A stretch of DNA of 64,000 nucleotides. Source: Chloroflexota bacterium (lineage in GTDB: Bacteria; Chloroflexota; UBA11872). Both the position numbers and the translations under genes were made by a program. The notes under the pieces were generated by a model. The model made no database searches. It worked only from the letters and a program-made list of their open reading frames with translations, and was not told the DNA's origin. The DNA lies in contig JAJDUU010000014.1 of assembly GCA_022826485.1 (NCBI GenBank), positions 62,001-126,000 on the forward strand. The letters run 5' to 3'. Below are positions 1 to 9,582 of this stretch, piece by piece (the first letter of the stretch is position 1; every line of letters begins with the position of its first letter).

Positions 1-369
1 CGTCACCCGGTGAGTTCACCATCGGACAGGCAGAATCACGAACTCCGCCTGCCGACGACTCGAGCCCTCGCGCGGCATTCCCAAGCCCAAATCCGCAGTG
101 GCGAACGCCCATCTCGAGATCTTGCGATTGCGCTAAACTGGGTGCCGCCAAATCTCTCGGTTGCGTCACGAGCAACACTGTCGCTCCAATCGAAAGAACG
201 CAACCAATTCACACGGCGCCTGCCTCTGTCGGACGTACGGGACATGCCGGCGATTACCAATTGGCCGGCGAACTGAAAGCAGTTCAATCACAAAGTTGCC
301 GTGGTGTCAGAAAGCTAATTTCCCGGTGCAAATGATGGGCCGGCCGCCGGAATCTCAGGGTCAAAGATA
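1..369. other. Left-edge region with no supportable gene
   Basis: No convincing gene is visible here. The reading frames present have no domain-like composition. Bases 7-25 are identical to 1347-1365 inside the carbamoyltransferase gene, a 19-nt match that encodes PMVNSP on the minus strand. The matching frame on its 5' side does not continue as carbamoyltransferase. The left edge may therefore carry the C-terminal end of a second, broken copy that extends out of the window. Confidence 0.4.
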
Positions 370-1125
370 GTGGCGAACTATAGAGCGGATACTATTCCAA
401 ACGAAGACGAGATCGAAGCGACAAAGGACATCAGCTTCGTCATTCATCCTTCGACGTGGGAGTTCATTCGTGACCGGCTGGACAGAGGTGGGCGCGTTCT
501 CGATGTAGGTTGTGGCAACGGAACGCTCCTATGGAATGTCGAATACCGCACTCCTTCGAGTGGATATGGCCTCGACCTCTCCGACACCAGGACAAGAGTC
601 GCGGCAAAGACGATTTGCAACGGACGGATTGCTACGGCGGACGGAGCAAGGTCGCCGTTCCCGTCAGAGTCCTTCGATGTGATCGTGTGCCTGCAGATCA
701 TCGAGCATATCGTGGATCGCCAAGGTTTCATCGCTGGGCTATACGAGATGCTCAAGCCTGGGGGAATACTGGTGATCTCATCGATTCGGCGCGGCAAGTA
801 TCGCTGGTACTATTTGCGCGACGAACACGGCGAAATCGTCCTGGACAAGGGGCATGTGTACGAGTTTAGTTCACTAGATGAGTTCAATCGCCTTATTCTG
901 TCCGCAAATACCATTCATCCGTTCGTTATCATTCGGTCCTTTGAGTATCAGGTGCGCTTTTCCGCTCTAGACTTTATTTTCAAACGCCTGCATCGACTAT
1001 TTCGAACGTCCTTCACGCGTTCGATGCCTGCCAGCCGAATCGGGATTGCCTCGCGGAAAGTGAGCATGGTTCCCATTCCTGGATACTTCTGTACGGATGT
1101 CGTGGCGGAGCGGCGCGAGCTGTGA
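370..1125 (+). CDS. Class I SAM-dependent methyltransferase
   Basis: A 251-residue protein with a Methyltransf_11/25-type Rossmann core. Motif I, VLDVGCGNG, lies at about residues 43-51. An acidic residue follows the next strand (GLDLS), and a motif IV/post-motif region contains FDVIVCLQIIEH and LKPGG. It probably transfers a methyl group from SAM to a small molecule or a sugar-linked substrate; the substrate cannot be read from the sequence. The start is GTG. The C-terminal third is basic and has no recognised domain. It lies at the edge of a surface-glycan locus, which suggests glycan or lipid-carrier modification, but that role is inferred. Codon use looks somewhat less GC-biased than in the genes to the right. 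Confidence 0.8.
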   Translation: MANYRADTIPNEDEIEATKDISFVIHPSTWEFIRDRLDRGGRVLDVGCGNGTLLWNVEYRTPSSGYGLDLSDTRTRVAAKTICNGRIATADGARSPFPSESFDVIVCLQIIEHIVDRQGFIAGLYEMLKPGGILVISSIRRGKYRWYYLRDEHGEIVLDKGHVYEFSSLDEFNRLILSANTIHPFVIIRSFEYQVRFSALDFIFKRLHRLFRTSFTRSMPASRIGIASRKVSMVPIPGYFCTDVVAERREL

Positions 1126-1254
1126 GCGGCCAGGACGCAGGCGTGCATGGGGGTTGGAGCTCGCCGTCATCGGAGGAATCGCAGGGACGGCGGTTAGTCC
1201 CTAGAAGGTGGCGTCTGCGTGTGGCGCTGTCGCAGCCTCAGGGAAGCGAAATGG

Positions 1255-3066
1255 TCACACGCGCTGCGAAATCGGCTTGCTGATGAAGTAGTCCCCGAGC
1301 GTCAGGAAGGCCAGGTCGCTGTTGAGAAGCGTACGCAGCGCGTCGTCCGGTGAGTTCACCATCGGGTCGCCGTGCAGGTTCAGGCTGGTGTTGAGCACGG
1401 CGCCGATCCCGGTGCGGTCCCGAAAGCGCTCGATCACGCGGTAGTAGTCGGGATTTGCCTGGCGCTCGAGGATCTGGGCGCGGCAGGTGCGGTCGTAGGG
1501 ATGCGTCCCGGCGGCGATTTCGTGCCAGCGGTCCGGCACGGTGTCGAAGGCGAGCATCATGTATGGCGACCTCGGGGCCGGGGGCGTCTGCAAATAGGTG
1601 GTCGCCGCCTCGTCGAGAATCGTGGCGGCGAAGGGCATCCAGAAGTCGCGGCTCTTGATGCGGGAGTTGATCTCACGCACGACGTCGTGCCGGGACGGGT
1701 CCGCCAGGATGGAGCGGTTGCCCAGGGCGCGGGCGCCCCACTCCATGCGTCCGTGGAAACGGGCGACCACATGGCCGTCGGCCAGCAGGCCGGCGGTGTG
1801 GTCGGCGATGTCCGCGGGACGCTCCACGCGAAGCCCGTGCTCTGTGGCCGCTCGATCAATGGTCTGCCTGATGTCGGCGTCGCTCCAATGCGGTCCAAGA
1901 TAGATGTGATCGGTGCGCTTGATTTCGGCCGGACGTCCGGCGGCTGCGCAGGCATCCAGATATCCAAGGTAGGCGGCGCCCACGGCGCATGACTCGTCGC
2001 CGCAACTGGGTATCGGCGTGACCGAGTTGGCCCAGGCTTGTTGGGCGATCCGCATGTTGGCCTTGACGTTCATGAAGACTCCGCCGCCGAGGCCGATGTC
2101 GACGCCCTCGTGGTCGAGGCCGAGGTGCCGCACCCAGGCCGCCATCCACTTCAGAATGATCTCCTCGCAAAGTCGTTGCACGGCGCCGCACTGCACGTCG
2201 AATCTGAACTCCCGCAGATAATCGCCGATGAATCTATGCACCAGGCGCGTGCCGCGCGAGGCCACAATGGACGGTGCGCCCGACCGGTCCTTCGCCACGC
2301 AAAGCAGGGATCGCAGGCGGTCGTAGCAGGCGTCGCGCGCACTCGCGTGCGCGTAGGGGGCCATGCCCATGACCTTGAACTCGTCCTGGTGCGGCGTCAT
2401 GCGCAGGTGTCCGGTCACTCCGGCGTACACATGGCCGAGTGAGGCATTTCGCGAAACGGCCCCGACCCGCTCGGGCGGCTGGCCGGAGCGATACCAAGCG
2501 ACCGAACCGCTCAAGCCATCGCCCTCTCCGTCGAGGGTGAAGACCACGGTCGGCCGGTCACCGATGAGCGGCGCCAACGCCATGGCGTGTGACGTGTGGT
2601 GGTCATAGAAGTTCATCCGGTCGGACCTTGCGCCGGTTGCGGCGATTACGGCGGCGGCGCGCGTTCGCTTCAGCAGCGGCCGTCCAAGCCGGCGAGCCGC
2701 ATCCGAGGGCAGCGTGAGCGCTCGGCTGCCGGGCCAGCGCCGCTCGATCGACGCTAGCAGGTTCCATGCAGCTCCGTAGGCGTCGTAGAACCGCCATGTC
2801 GTCCGTGCCGTCGGAACATCGTCGACCGTCGGCATGATCCCGTCTTGGGTGCTGATGGCGATCAGGTCGACGTCATCGATCGTGACGCCCTCGGTCGCCA
2901 GAACCGTCTCCGCCGCGTGCACGGGAATGCCGGCCTGGTTCTTCTTTCGGGTCAGGCGCTCCTCGGCGCAGGCGGCCCGAAGCTCGCCGTCCACGACCAG
3001 GGCGGCTGCCGCCACCATGCCGTCGTGAATGCCAAGCGTGACGATTGGCTTGCGAGCGGCAGTCAC
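1255..3066 (-). CDS. Carbamoyltransferase, NodU/CmcH family
   Basis: A 603-residue protein that transfers carbamoyl from carbamoyl phosphate to a hydroxyl group of a sugar or secondary metabolite. The N-terminal ASKHA-like domain opens with TLGIHDGMVAAAALVVDG and the CAEERLTR segment typical of the family. A DHHTSHA metal/active-site motif is at about residues 155-161. The C-terminal YrdC-like half has WGARALGNRSILADP and ends near MVNSPDDA. The frame stays open upstream to 3318, but those 84 residues look like non-family sequence, so GTG at 3066 is preferred. The gene is divergent from the GT4 gene, and carbamoylation of a surface glycan fits the locus. The length is normal for the family. 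Confidence 0.88.
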   Translation of the reverse strand: MTAARKPIVTLGIHDGMVAAAALVVDGELRAACAEERLTRKKNQAGIPVHAAETVLATEGVTIDDVDLIAISTQDGIMPTVDDVPTARTTWRFYDAYGAAWNLLASIERRWPGSRALTLPSDAARRLGRPLLKRTRAAAVIAATGARSDRMNFYDHHTSHAMALAPLIGDRPTVVFTLDGEGDGLSGSVAWYRSGQPPERVGAVSRNASLGHVYAGVTGHLRMTPHQDEFKVMGMAPYAHASARDACYDRLRSLLCVAKDRSGAPSIVASRGTRLVHRFIGDYLREFRFDVQCGAVQRLCEEIILKWMAAWVRHLGLDHEGVDIGLGGGVFMNVKANMRIAQQAWANSVTPIPSCGDESCAVGAAYLGYLDACAAAGRPAEIKRTDHIYLGPHWSDADIRQTIDRAATEHGLRVERPADIADHTAGLLADGHVVARFHGRMEWGARALGNRSILADPSRHDVVREINSRIKSRDFWMPFAATILDEAATTYLQTPPAPRSPYMMLAFDTVPDRWHEIAAGTHPYDRTCRAQILERQANPDYYRVIERFRDRTGIGAVLNTSLNLHGDPMVNSPDDALRTLLNSDLAFLTLGDYFISKPISQRV

Positions 3067-3229
3067 CCTAGGCCCTCCCAGGACGGTCGAGGGACAAGCG
3101 CACGCTGGCTCCGTCCCAGAATCTCGCCCGCACCGTCTTTTGCCGCCACGCCCCAATAGGACCCCGGCTGGTCGGGCTGCTGTATCGTAAGGGCCTGACA
3201 GCCGCGATGGGTAGCCGCAGCCCAGAACC

Positions 3230-4396
3230 ATCCGAATCCTGCTGATCGTCAACGGCATCGCCGGGCAAACGGCTGGCGGTGTAGCCGGCGGTGACATCCG
3301 CGTCATCGAAGTGGCCAAGCGTTGGGCATGGGCTGGTCATGACGTCCACCTGATGGGCAGCGCGGCGAGCCTTGACTTGTTTCGTCGGCGAGGCCTTGAC
3401 GTGCAGCCGCACCTTGTCGCCTGGCAGGGCGGCGAGAGCCGTTGGTCATTCATGCTGCGCGCCATCACGGTGTGCGTCGGGCTTCCACGATCGCTGCTGC
3501 AACTGCAACCGGACGTGGTCGTGAGCGCAAACGAACAGCTCTACGACACCCTTCCCGGAATGCTGCTCAAGCTCTGGTATCGGAGGCGCGTGCGCTGGGC
3601 GGTGGTGGCCCACAACATCCCGGCGTGGCGCTTTTGGCAACGCGAGGGCCACCGCTGGTTTCAATCGCTGGCATTTCTCGTGTCCGAGCGGCTGTCGCTC
3701 CTGGTGGCGGCGCTGGGCGCCAACCACCTGCTGGCTGTGTCCCCCGCCACCACGCGACAGCTCACGGCCTTGGGGTTTCCGGAGCGGCGTGTGACCACCG
3801 TCCCCTGCGGCGTGGACGTGGCCGCTCTCGACGCCATCGCCCGCACCACCACGGAACGCCCGTACGAGGCGGCGACGATCATGCGCGTCTCGGCCGAGAA
3901 GGGAATTTTCACGCTCATTGACGCCTGGAAGCTCGTGGTGGCGGCGAATCCCACAGCCAGATTGGCGGTCATCGGCGGCGGCATCGACATGGAAGCCGCT
4001 CAGGCGCGGGTCCGCGCGCTCGGCCTGGAAGACAACATCGACTTCTTGGGGCTCATCCTCGATACCACGCGGGCGTTCACCACGCTTCGCACGGCGAAGG
4101 TGTTCCTCCATCCGTCGTACAAGGAAAACTGGGCGATCGCGATCGGCGAAGCGATGGCGCTGGGCATGCCGGTGATCGCCTTCGACCTGCCGGAGCTCCA
4201 GGAGGTCTGGGGCGAGGCGTTTCGCGCCGTTCCGCGGGGCGACTCGTCGGCGTTCGCCGACGAAGTCCTGGCGCTTCTGGCCGACGAGCCGGGACGCCGT
4301 GACCTTGCCCAACGAGGACTTGCCCGCGTGCGCTCCCTCGATTGGGCCGACATTGCGCAACGCGAGATCCAGGAGATTACGGGCAATCGGAGCTAG
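3230..4396 (+). CDS. Glycosyltransferase family 4 (GT-B fold); non-canonical start
   Basis: A GT-B retaining glycosyltransferase of about 388 residues, presumably moving a sugar from a nucleotide-sugar donor to a lipid-linked or surface glycan. The C-terminal donor domain has the EX7E-type stretch ENWAIAIGEAMALG followed by PVIAFD. The N-terminal strand IRILLIVNGIAG and a GG-rich loop are clearly coding and continue upstream of the first GTG (3311). The frame closes at a TAG at 3212-3214, and no ATG, GTG or TTG occurs between that stop and 3311. ATC at 3230 (giving MRILLIVNG) or CTG at 3239 are the candidate starts; otherwise there is a frameshift after the ATG at 3207. The domain assignment is secure, the start is not. 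Confidence 0.85.
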   Translation: MRILLIVNGIAGQTAGGVAGGDIRVIEVAKRWAWAGHDVHLMGSAASLDLFRRRGLDVQPHLVAWQGGESRWSFMLRAITVCVGLPRSLLQLQPDVVVSANEQLYDTLPGMLLKLWYRRRVRWAVVAHNIPAWRFWQREGHRWFQSLAFLVSERLSLLVAALGANHLLAVSPATTRQLTALGFPERRVTTVPCGVDVAALDAIARTTTERPYEAATIMRVSAEKGIFTLIDAWKLVVAANPTARLAVIGGGIDMEAAQARVRALGLEDNIDFLGLILDTTRAFTTLRTAKVFLHPSYKENWAIAIGEAMALGMPVIAFDLPELQEVWGEAFRAVPRGDSSAFADEVLALLADEPGRRDLAQRGLARVRSLDWADIAQREIQEITGNRS

Positions 4397-4420
4397 CCGG
4401 CCGACGGACGCCGCCGCTCG

Positions 4421-5302
4421 CTAGGGTGACCGCTTGACCGCGCGAATGGCCAGATTGGTGCTTGGCCCAAGCGGGTCCCGGAGGCTGTCGTTGCGACGAT
4501 CGACGCGCTGCATCAGGCGCAGGCCCCAGGTGATCGGGTTCAGGCTCAGGCGCCGGTGCGGCGTGTGCTCGTACTCGAACTTTTCCATCGACCGGTAGGC
4601 GGCCGAAGTCTCCGGCAGTCGTCCGTAGAGCTGCTTGCCGGTCCACAACAGCATGTGGTTGAACGGCAGGCACCACCGGGTGAGGCCCTCGAAGTGCGTG
4701 ATCTCCAGGCGCTCCTCGCCCGCCACAAGCTCGCGAAACTCACCCGGGCGATAGAGACGCAGATGCATGGCCCACAGCCCGCCCCAGAAGCCGGAGTCCG
4801 GGCTGAAGTGACCCAGCCCAAGCCGCTCACGCACCCAGTTCAACGGATCCCATAGCGCCGGGTAGTTCGCGCAGGGCACGGTCAGCGCGGCCACGCCGCC
4901 GGGCTTGAGCACCCGGGCGATTTCGCGCACCACGCTCGCGTCGTCATCGACGTGCTCCAGAACCTCGGAGCACACCAGCCCGTCGAAGCTCTCGTCGCGA
5001 AACGGCAATCGGGCGCCGTCGCCAAGCAGCCAAACCTGCCTGGACCCGTGGACGTCGCGATCCACACCCTGGTGCAGAATCGGTGGAGCGGCGTCCAGCG
5101 CCACGACGCGACACGCAAACGCCTCGCGCAGCGCCAGGCTCACGAAGCCCTCGCCGGCCCCGAGATCGAGGATGCGGTGCTCGGGCCGAGGGTTCAGGTA
5201 CTCCGCAACGGATTGGATCCGCCGGCGATAGGACAGGTCGCCGACATTGGTGAGGACGTGGGCCAGCCGCTCCCACGCCGTCGGCTCAGCGGTGCGGTGC
5301 AT
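4421..5302 (-). CDS. Class I SAM-dependent methyltransferase
   Basis: A 293-residue protein with a canonical SAM-binding core: ILDLGAGEG (motif I), VVALDAAPP, FDGLVCSEVLEHV (motif IV) and LKPGGVAALTVP. The C-terminal half is long and rich in aromatic residues (WDPLNWVRERLGLGHF) and may bind a lipid-linked sugar. It lies tail to tail with the GT4 gene and head to head with the first GT-C-like gene, inside the glycan locus. Methylation of a polysaccharide, or of a polyketide-like headgroup, is plausible but inferred. The ATG start at 5302 directly precedes the family N-terminus. Confidence 0.8.
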   Translation of the reverse strand: MHRTAEPTAWERLAHVLTNVGDLSYRRRIQSVAEYLNPRPEHRILDLGAGEGFVSLALREAFACRVVALDAAPPILHQGVDRDVHGSRQVWLLGDGARLPFRDESFDGLVCSEVLEHVDDDASVVREIARVLKPGGVAALTVPCANYPALWDPLNWVRERLGLGHFSPDSGFWGGLWAMHLRLYRPGEFRELVAGEERLEITHFEGLTRWCLPFNHMLLWTGKQLYGRLPETSAAYRSMEKFEYEHTPHRRLSLNPITWGLRLMQRVDRRNDSLRDPLGPSTNLAIRAVKRSP

Positions 5303-5492
5303 GCGCGAGCACGGCGCGCGGCCGCTGCGGGATCATCGCCGCGGCCAACCCACAAGGTAAGGTGCCTGGCGGTGCATTCGTGCCGGTGAGCGTGCTGGCC
5401 CCTGACGGGTTGGTGGTCGGAATCATACTGAACGCACGTGGCCGCTGGCTGCCGCCGGCGCCGGTCCGCGCCGGCCGCCCGAAGCCGCCTCG

Positions 5493-7568
5493 ATGACCAC
5501 CCGGGCGGTCCGTCTGCTGACCCGCGATTCGACCTGGGTCGTGCTGGGGCTGGCGGTCACCCTTGCCGCGGGCTGGCGGGTGGTGGCGACTCCGGGCGAG
5601 ATCATCCAGGGCGACCTTGGCTATCCGTTCGCCGACGTGTTCTGGACCCGTCGGTTCACCAGCGCCTGGGACACCTCGTATGGCACCGGGCTCGTCAATG
5701 TCATGCGCACCTACACCTATGTGCCGTGGGGCTATTTCGTTCAGGCGTTCGATCTGACCACGGAAGTGGCCGGAAAGTTCCATTGGCTGAGCTGGCATCT
5801 CCTGGGATTCCTGGCCGGATATCTCGGCGCGCGCCTGCTGGCGGGACCGGAAATCCGGGGCGCGCATCCCGTTGCGGTGCGTCTCGGCCTGATGCTCGCG
5901 GGGCTGTTCTGGGCACTCAATCCATGGACCCTGGCCCGCTGGGAGCAATTGGGGGTGCACGTGAGCGCCGTGTTGCTCCCGCTTGTGCTGAGCCTCGTCG
6001 TGGCGGCGACGCGCGCGCCCGGCACCCGAGCCGCGGCGCATCGCGCGCTGGCGGCGGCCGCCGTGTTGGCCTTTGCCGTTTCGACCTCCCCCCACTACAT
6101 GGCGATCGGCCTGCTCGTTGGACTGGGGTGGTTCGCCTACGCCGCCGTCGCGATTCGCGGCCCCCACCGCTCGATCGGCGCAAGCGCCGGGATATTCCTG
6201 GCCGGCTTTGCCATATTCGCCGCGTTCATCCTGGTGCCGCTCCTGGTCACGGCGGCGGGCGGGTCGGCCACCGGACCCAGATATGCCGAAGGAACCGATG
6301 TGCAGGCGGTGCTCGAGAGCGGCCAATCGGTCATCAATACCCTCACGCTCACGGGGCACACATTCTTCGGCGGGGGCCTCATGCCCGAGGCGACGGCGTT
6401 GCCGGGATGGCGCATGGCGGCCCTGGTCCCCGCCGCGTTGCTGCTCGTGGCGTTCTGGCGACTTCCCGGTCAGCGACGCGTGCTGGGCTACGTCGCCATC
6501 GTCGGCGCGGCTACGGCCGTCATCCAAATTGCCAGCTGGCACGAGGCGCTGCGCCCCAGCTACCTGGCCGTCACCGAGCATGCGCCGTTCGGCTGGGCGC
6601 TCCGGGAGCCGGACAAGCTCTCCGGCGCGCTTGCCTTGGCCTATCTGCCCGGACTGGCCCTGGCGCCGGCGACCTTCGCTCGATACGCGCCGCGCCGCTT
6701 GCCGGCACTTGCAACTATCCAGACAGCCGTCCTGGCGATTCTCCTCGCGGCGTTCGTGATGCCGGGAATCCATCGCATGCTTTGGGACGATCGAGCGCTG
6801 AGCATCGTCCCGGAGAGGTTCCCGGCGTCGTTCCGCACCGTGCCGGCGGAGATCGACCGTCGAAACGCCGCCGAGGCCTCGCGCACGCTGCTGGCCGCGT
6901 GGCCGCTGCGCTTCCCCGATTGGTCGCAGCAGAACCGAGTCTTGCACGCGATCGAGGCGCTTGCCGTCACCACGCCCTATGTCGTGGACAATTCGCTGGT
7001 TGGTGACCGGCTCGTGGCCCTGCTCGAGTCCGACGCCCCCGACTTGGCCGCTACGCTTCGCGCTCACGGCGTGGCGCGGGTGCTGGTGCCGACCGGCACC
7101 CTCCGCGGTCGACAGCTGGCCCAGGCGCTGCGCCGGACCGACGGACTTGCCCTGGAGTTGACCGCGGACTACTACGAGCTGTTTCGCACCGTCGATCCGC
7201 CCTATCCCTGGGTCTACGCCGAAAGCCCGGCCGGCCCTGTTGAGCTACCGTGGAGGCGTGACGGCATGCATCGGCTCTTCATCGACCTGCCGCCATCCGG
7301 GGGGCATGCTGGCGGAATCGTCACGCAGGAGCACTGGGACCCACTCTGGACCGCTCAGGTACCGGGATTTGCCGCGACCGTTGAGCCGTCGGAGCGCGGC
7401 CTGCTTCGCGTCCGCACCGAAGCCGGAGCCTCGGGCCGGCTGGTGCTCGAGTACGGCCTGCACCGGGCGCTGCTGGCGGGCCACGCCCTAGCGTGGGCGG
7501 CGCTGTTGGCGTGGGGCGCGTGGGCGCTGTGGCCGTATCGGCCGGAACGAATCCGCGGGCCGGCGTGA
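5493..7568 (+). CDS. Large GT-C-like polytopic membrane protein (copy 1)
   Basis: A 691-residue integral membrane protein. After a first helix (WVVLGLAVTLAAGW) come about ten hydrophobic segments, then a soluble C-terminal domain and a final helix near residue 660. It shares ordered landmarks with the protein ending at 14111: an ATPG loop after helix 1, NPWTLARWEQ, SPHYMAIG and a REPDK motif late in the membrane domain. These features resemble GT-C glycosyltransferases that use polyprenyl-phosphate sugars, but no specific family can be assigned. The stop overlaps the GTG start of the next gene, so the two are translationally coupled. A role in building or lipid-linking surface glycan is inferred. 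Confidence 0.7.
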   Translation: MTTRAVRLLTRDSTWVVLGLAVTLAAGWRVVATPGEIIQGDLGYPFADVFWTRRFTSAWDTSYGTGLVNVMRTYTYVPWGYFVQAFDLTTEVAGKFHWLSWHLLGFLAGYLGARLLAGPEIRGAHPVAVRLGLMLAGLFWALNPWTLARWEQLGVHVSAVLLPLVLSLVVAATRAPGTRAAAHRALAAAAVLAFAVSTSPHYMAIGLLVGLGWFAYAAVAIRGPHRSIGASAGIFLAGFAIFAAFILVPLLVTAAGGSATGPRYAEGTDVQAVLESGQSVINTLTLTGHTFFGGGLMPEATALPGWRMAALVPAALLLVAFWRLPGQRRVLGYVAIVGAATAVIQIASWHEALRPSYLAVTEHAPFGWALREPDKLSGALALAYLPGLALAPATFARYAPRRLPALATIQTAVLAILLAAFVMPGIHRMLWDDRALSIVPERFPASFRTVPAEIDRRNAAEASRTLLAAWPLRFPDWSQQNRVLHAIEALAVTTPYVVDNSLVGDRLVALLESDAPDLAATLRAHGVARVLVPTGTLRGRQLAQALRRTDGLALELTADYYELFRTVDPPYPWVYAESPAGPVELPWRRDGMHRLFIDLPPSGGHAGGIVTQEHWDPLWTAQVPGFAATVEPSERGLLRVRTEAGASGRLVLEYGLHRALLAGHALAWAALLAWGAWALWPYRPERIRGPA

Positions 7569-8287
7569 GAGTCGCCACGTGGCTCGTGGTCGTCGCGCTG
7601 GCGCTCGCGCTGGGTGCGACCGCCGGGCTGGGATGGAAGCCGCTGGTCACTTCGCGGAACCCAATGTCGCCGAGCTTCGAGCTCGGCCCGCTCGCAGGAT
7701 CGGTCACCCAGTCCATCGCCTTCCCCGGCGGGCCGATCGACACCGTGACCATCTGGGCGCGGCGCGCGGGCGGACCTCCGGCCTATGTCGACATCCACCT
7801 GCTCTCGGCGGAGGGCGGCTCGCCCATCCGCTCCGCGCGCCTCGAAGCACCCGACAGCGCTGAGCTTCGAGCGGCGCCGATTGTGTTCTCGCCCGTTGAC
7901 CTGCCCGCGGGACCGCTGTCCCTCCGGGTGGTGGCGCCGGAGCAGAATCCGGCGGATCTCTACGTTGGGGCAACCGGCAACGATGCCTACGCCGGCGGTC
8001 GGCTTGTCGACCATCTCGGCCAATCTCTAGTTGACGTAGATTTGGCCTTCTTGGCCAACGGTCACGCGGGTCCCTTCACCCGCCTGAGAACCCAAGCCAC
8101 CGAGTCGCCGCTGTACCTGGTCGTCGGTGTCGCCGTGGCGATGCTGGGAGGGATGGTCGTCGGAACCGCCGCGTGGTCCTCGCTGCCCGGCCGGCACTTT
8201 GGGCGGCCGACGGCCTTGCTGGTGGGCGGCGGGGTGGCGGCGGCAGTTGTCCTGGCCCTGATGCACGGGCCGGCCGCGCTGATATGA
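7565..8287 (+). CDS. Membrane-anchored beta-rich protein (partner, copy 1)
   Basis: A 240-residue protein with an N-terminal hydrophobic segment (WLVVVALALALGATAGLG). A predicted beta-rich extracytoplasmic domain of about 160 residues follows, then a C-terminal helix (LYLVVGVAVAMLGGMVV) and a second hydrophobic stretch. The GTG start at 7565 overlaps the upstream stop (GTGA). It resembles the protein at 10606-11352 in order and composition: an FELGP/FNLDFGP-type strand, paired VTIWA/VELHA strands, and an N-x-Y-x-GG or N-x-Y-x-QG loop before a V-D-L/F-A-x-L segment. No known family was recognised. It is probably an accessory subunit of the upstream membrane protein, which is inferred from the repeated pairing. 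Confidence 0.65.
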   Translation: MRVATWLVVVALALALGATAGLGWKPLVTSRNPMSPSFELGPLAGSVTQSIAFPGGPIDTVTIWARRAGGPPAYVDIHLLSAEGGSPIRSARLEAPDSAELRAAPIVFSPVDLPAGPLSLRVVAPEQNPADLYVGATGNDAYAGGRLVDHLGQSLVDVDLAFLANGHAGPFTRLRTQATESPLYLVVGVAVAMLGGMVVGTAAWSSLPGRHFGRPTALLVGGGVAAAVVLALMHGPAALI

Positions 8288-9501
8288 CGCCGACCGCGGC
8301 TACGACGGACACCGGCCAACCGACCGGGCGTCGCGTGCTCATGTTGAGCCCGTTCGCCTCCCCAAATCGCGGTGGGGTCGAGACCCACATCGACGCGCTC
8401 ATCGCCGCCCTGGCCCGGCGGAACATCTGGGTGACGCTGCTCACCCACCAACCGCTCGTCGCCCCGGTGAAGGCCCCGGCGCACGAGGCGCTCCCCAACG
8501 GCGAAGTCATCCGCATCCCGTGGTTCGGGCGGGGCTGGCATCCGCGCATCGAACCCTATGCGCCGCTCGTGTTCGCCTACCTGGTGCCCGGCCTGCTGGC
8601 CGGCGCCGTGCGGCATCGCTTTCGCCACCAGATTGAATTCGATGTGATCCATGCGCATGGCTTGGCCGCCGCCGTGGCGGCCCTCGGGATGCGCTGGACG
8701 GGCGCGCGACAGCCGATTGTCGTCAGCATGCACGCGATCTACGAACTGCGGCAGCGCGGGCTGCTTGCGCAGGGCGTGCGCTCCCTGCTCGGGCGCGCGG
8801 ACCGGGTGCTGACGGTGAGCGAGGCGTCCCGGCAGGAGCTGCTGGCGATTGGCCTGGATCCGGCGCGGGTCACCGCCCACCAGCATTGGGTCGATCTCGA
8901 CGTGTTTCGACCGCGAAGCCAAGCCGAATCCCGTAGGCGGCTGGGGTGGCCGGAAGCGGTGCCCACCTGCCTCTTCGTGGGCCGACTCCTCCGCAAGAAA
9001 GGCGTTGGCCTCGTGCTCGATCTCGCCCGGCGGCTGCCCGACGTGCAGTTCCGAATGCTGGGCGCCGAGGGCGACATGGGCTCCGAGGTTGCCGACGCCG
9101 CCTCGACCTACCCCAACCTCACCCTCATGACGGATCCCGCGGGCGCTCCGGCCGAACGCCTCGACACCATCGCGACGATCTATGCGGCCGCGGACGTGTT
9201 GCTCGTGCCGTCGCAGTACGAAGAGGCAGCGGGAATCGTCGTGCTGGAGGGCAGCGCCGCCGGCACGCCGATCGTCGCCAGCAACTTGGGCGGTCTGCGC
9301 GAAGCCGTGACGCCCGACATCGGCCGGCTGGTCGAGCCGAGCGCCGAGGCATTCATGGCCGCGCTGCAGGATCTGCTGTCCGATCGCGCCGGTCTGGCCG
9401 CGCTCAGCAAGCGCGCCCGCGCCGCCGCCGAGCGCCGGTTCTCGGAGCGCAACGTCGACGTGATCGCCCGCCAATACGGATTCGACGCCGACAACGCCTA
9501 G
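8284..9501 (+). CDS. Glycosyltransferase family 4
   Basis: A 405-residue GT-B enzyme. The N-terminus RRVLMLSPFASPNRGGVETHI has the GG-V-E acceptor-side signature of GT4 enzymes. The C-terminal half contains FVGRLLRKKG, then EEAAGIVVLEGSAAGTPIVASN, which is the donor-binding EX7E region. The ATG at 8284 overlaps the preceding stop (ATGA) and is preferred over the longer open frame from 8173, whose extra residues are non-domain sequence. It forms one transcription unit with the two genes upstream. The likely role is adding a sugar during assembly of the locus glycan. Confidence 0.88.
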   Translation: MTPTAATTDTGQPTGRRVLMLSPFASPNRGGVETHIDALIAALARRNIWVTLLTHQPLVAPVKAPAHEALPNGEVIRIPWFGRGWHPRIEPYAPLVFAYLVPGLLAGAVRHRFRHQIEFDVIHAHGLAAAVAALGMRWTGARQPIVVSMHAIYELRQRGLLAQGVRSLLGRADRVLTVSEASRQELLAIGLDPARVTAHQHWVDLDVFRPRSQAESRRRLGWPEAVPTCLFVGRLLRKKGVGLVLDLARRLPDVQFRMLGAEGDMGSEVADAASTYPNLTLMTDPAGAPAERLDTIATIYAAADVLLVPSQYEEAAGIVVLEGSAAGTPIVASNLGGLREAVTPDIGRLVEPSAEAFMAALQDLLSDRAGLAALSKRARAAAERRFSERNVDVIARQYGFDADNA

Positions 9502-9582
9502 AAGTCTTCACGCGCGAATACCCGGTCACGCTGGCCGAATCCAGCCGACTGGTTCCGGTGGCGCTTCGGCATACTGCGAGCC

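Noticed and set aside
36-287. Overlapping small open frames at the left edge
   Set aside because: Neither strand gives a domain-like sequence or a ribosome binding site; the composition is Arg/Ser-rich.
5286-7067. Long antisense open frame across the first GT-C-like gene
   Set aside because: High GC keeps antisense frames open. The translation is Arg/Gly/Gln-rich without domains, and the opposite strand encodes a clear membrane protein.
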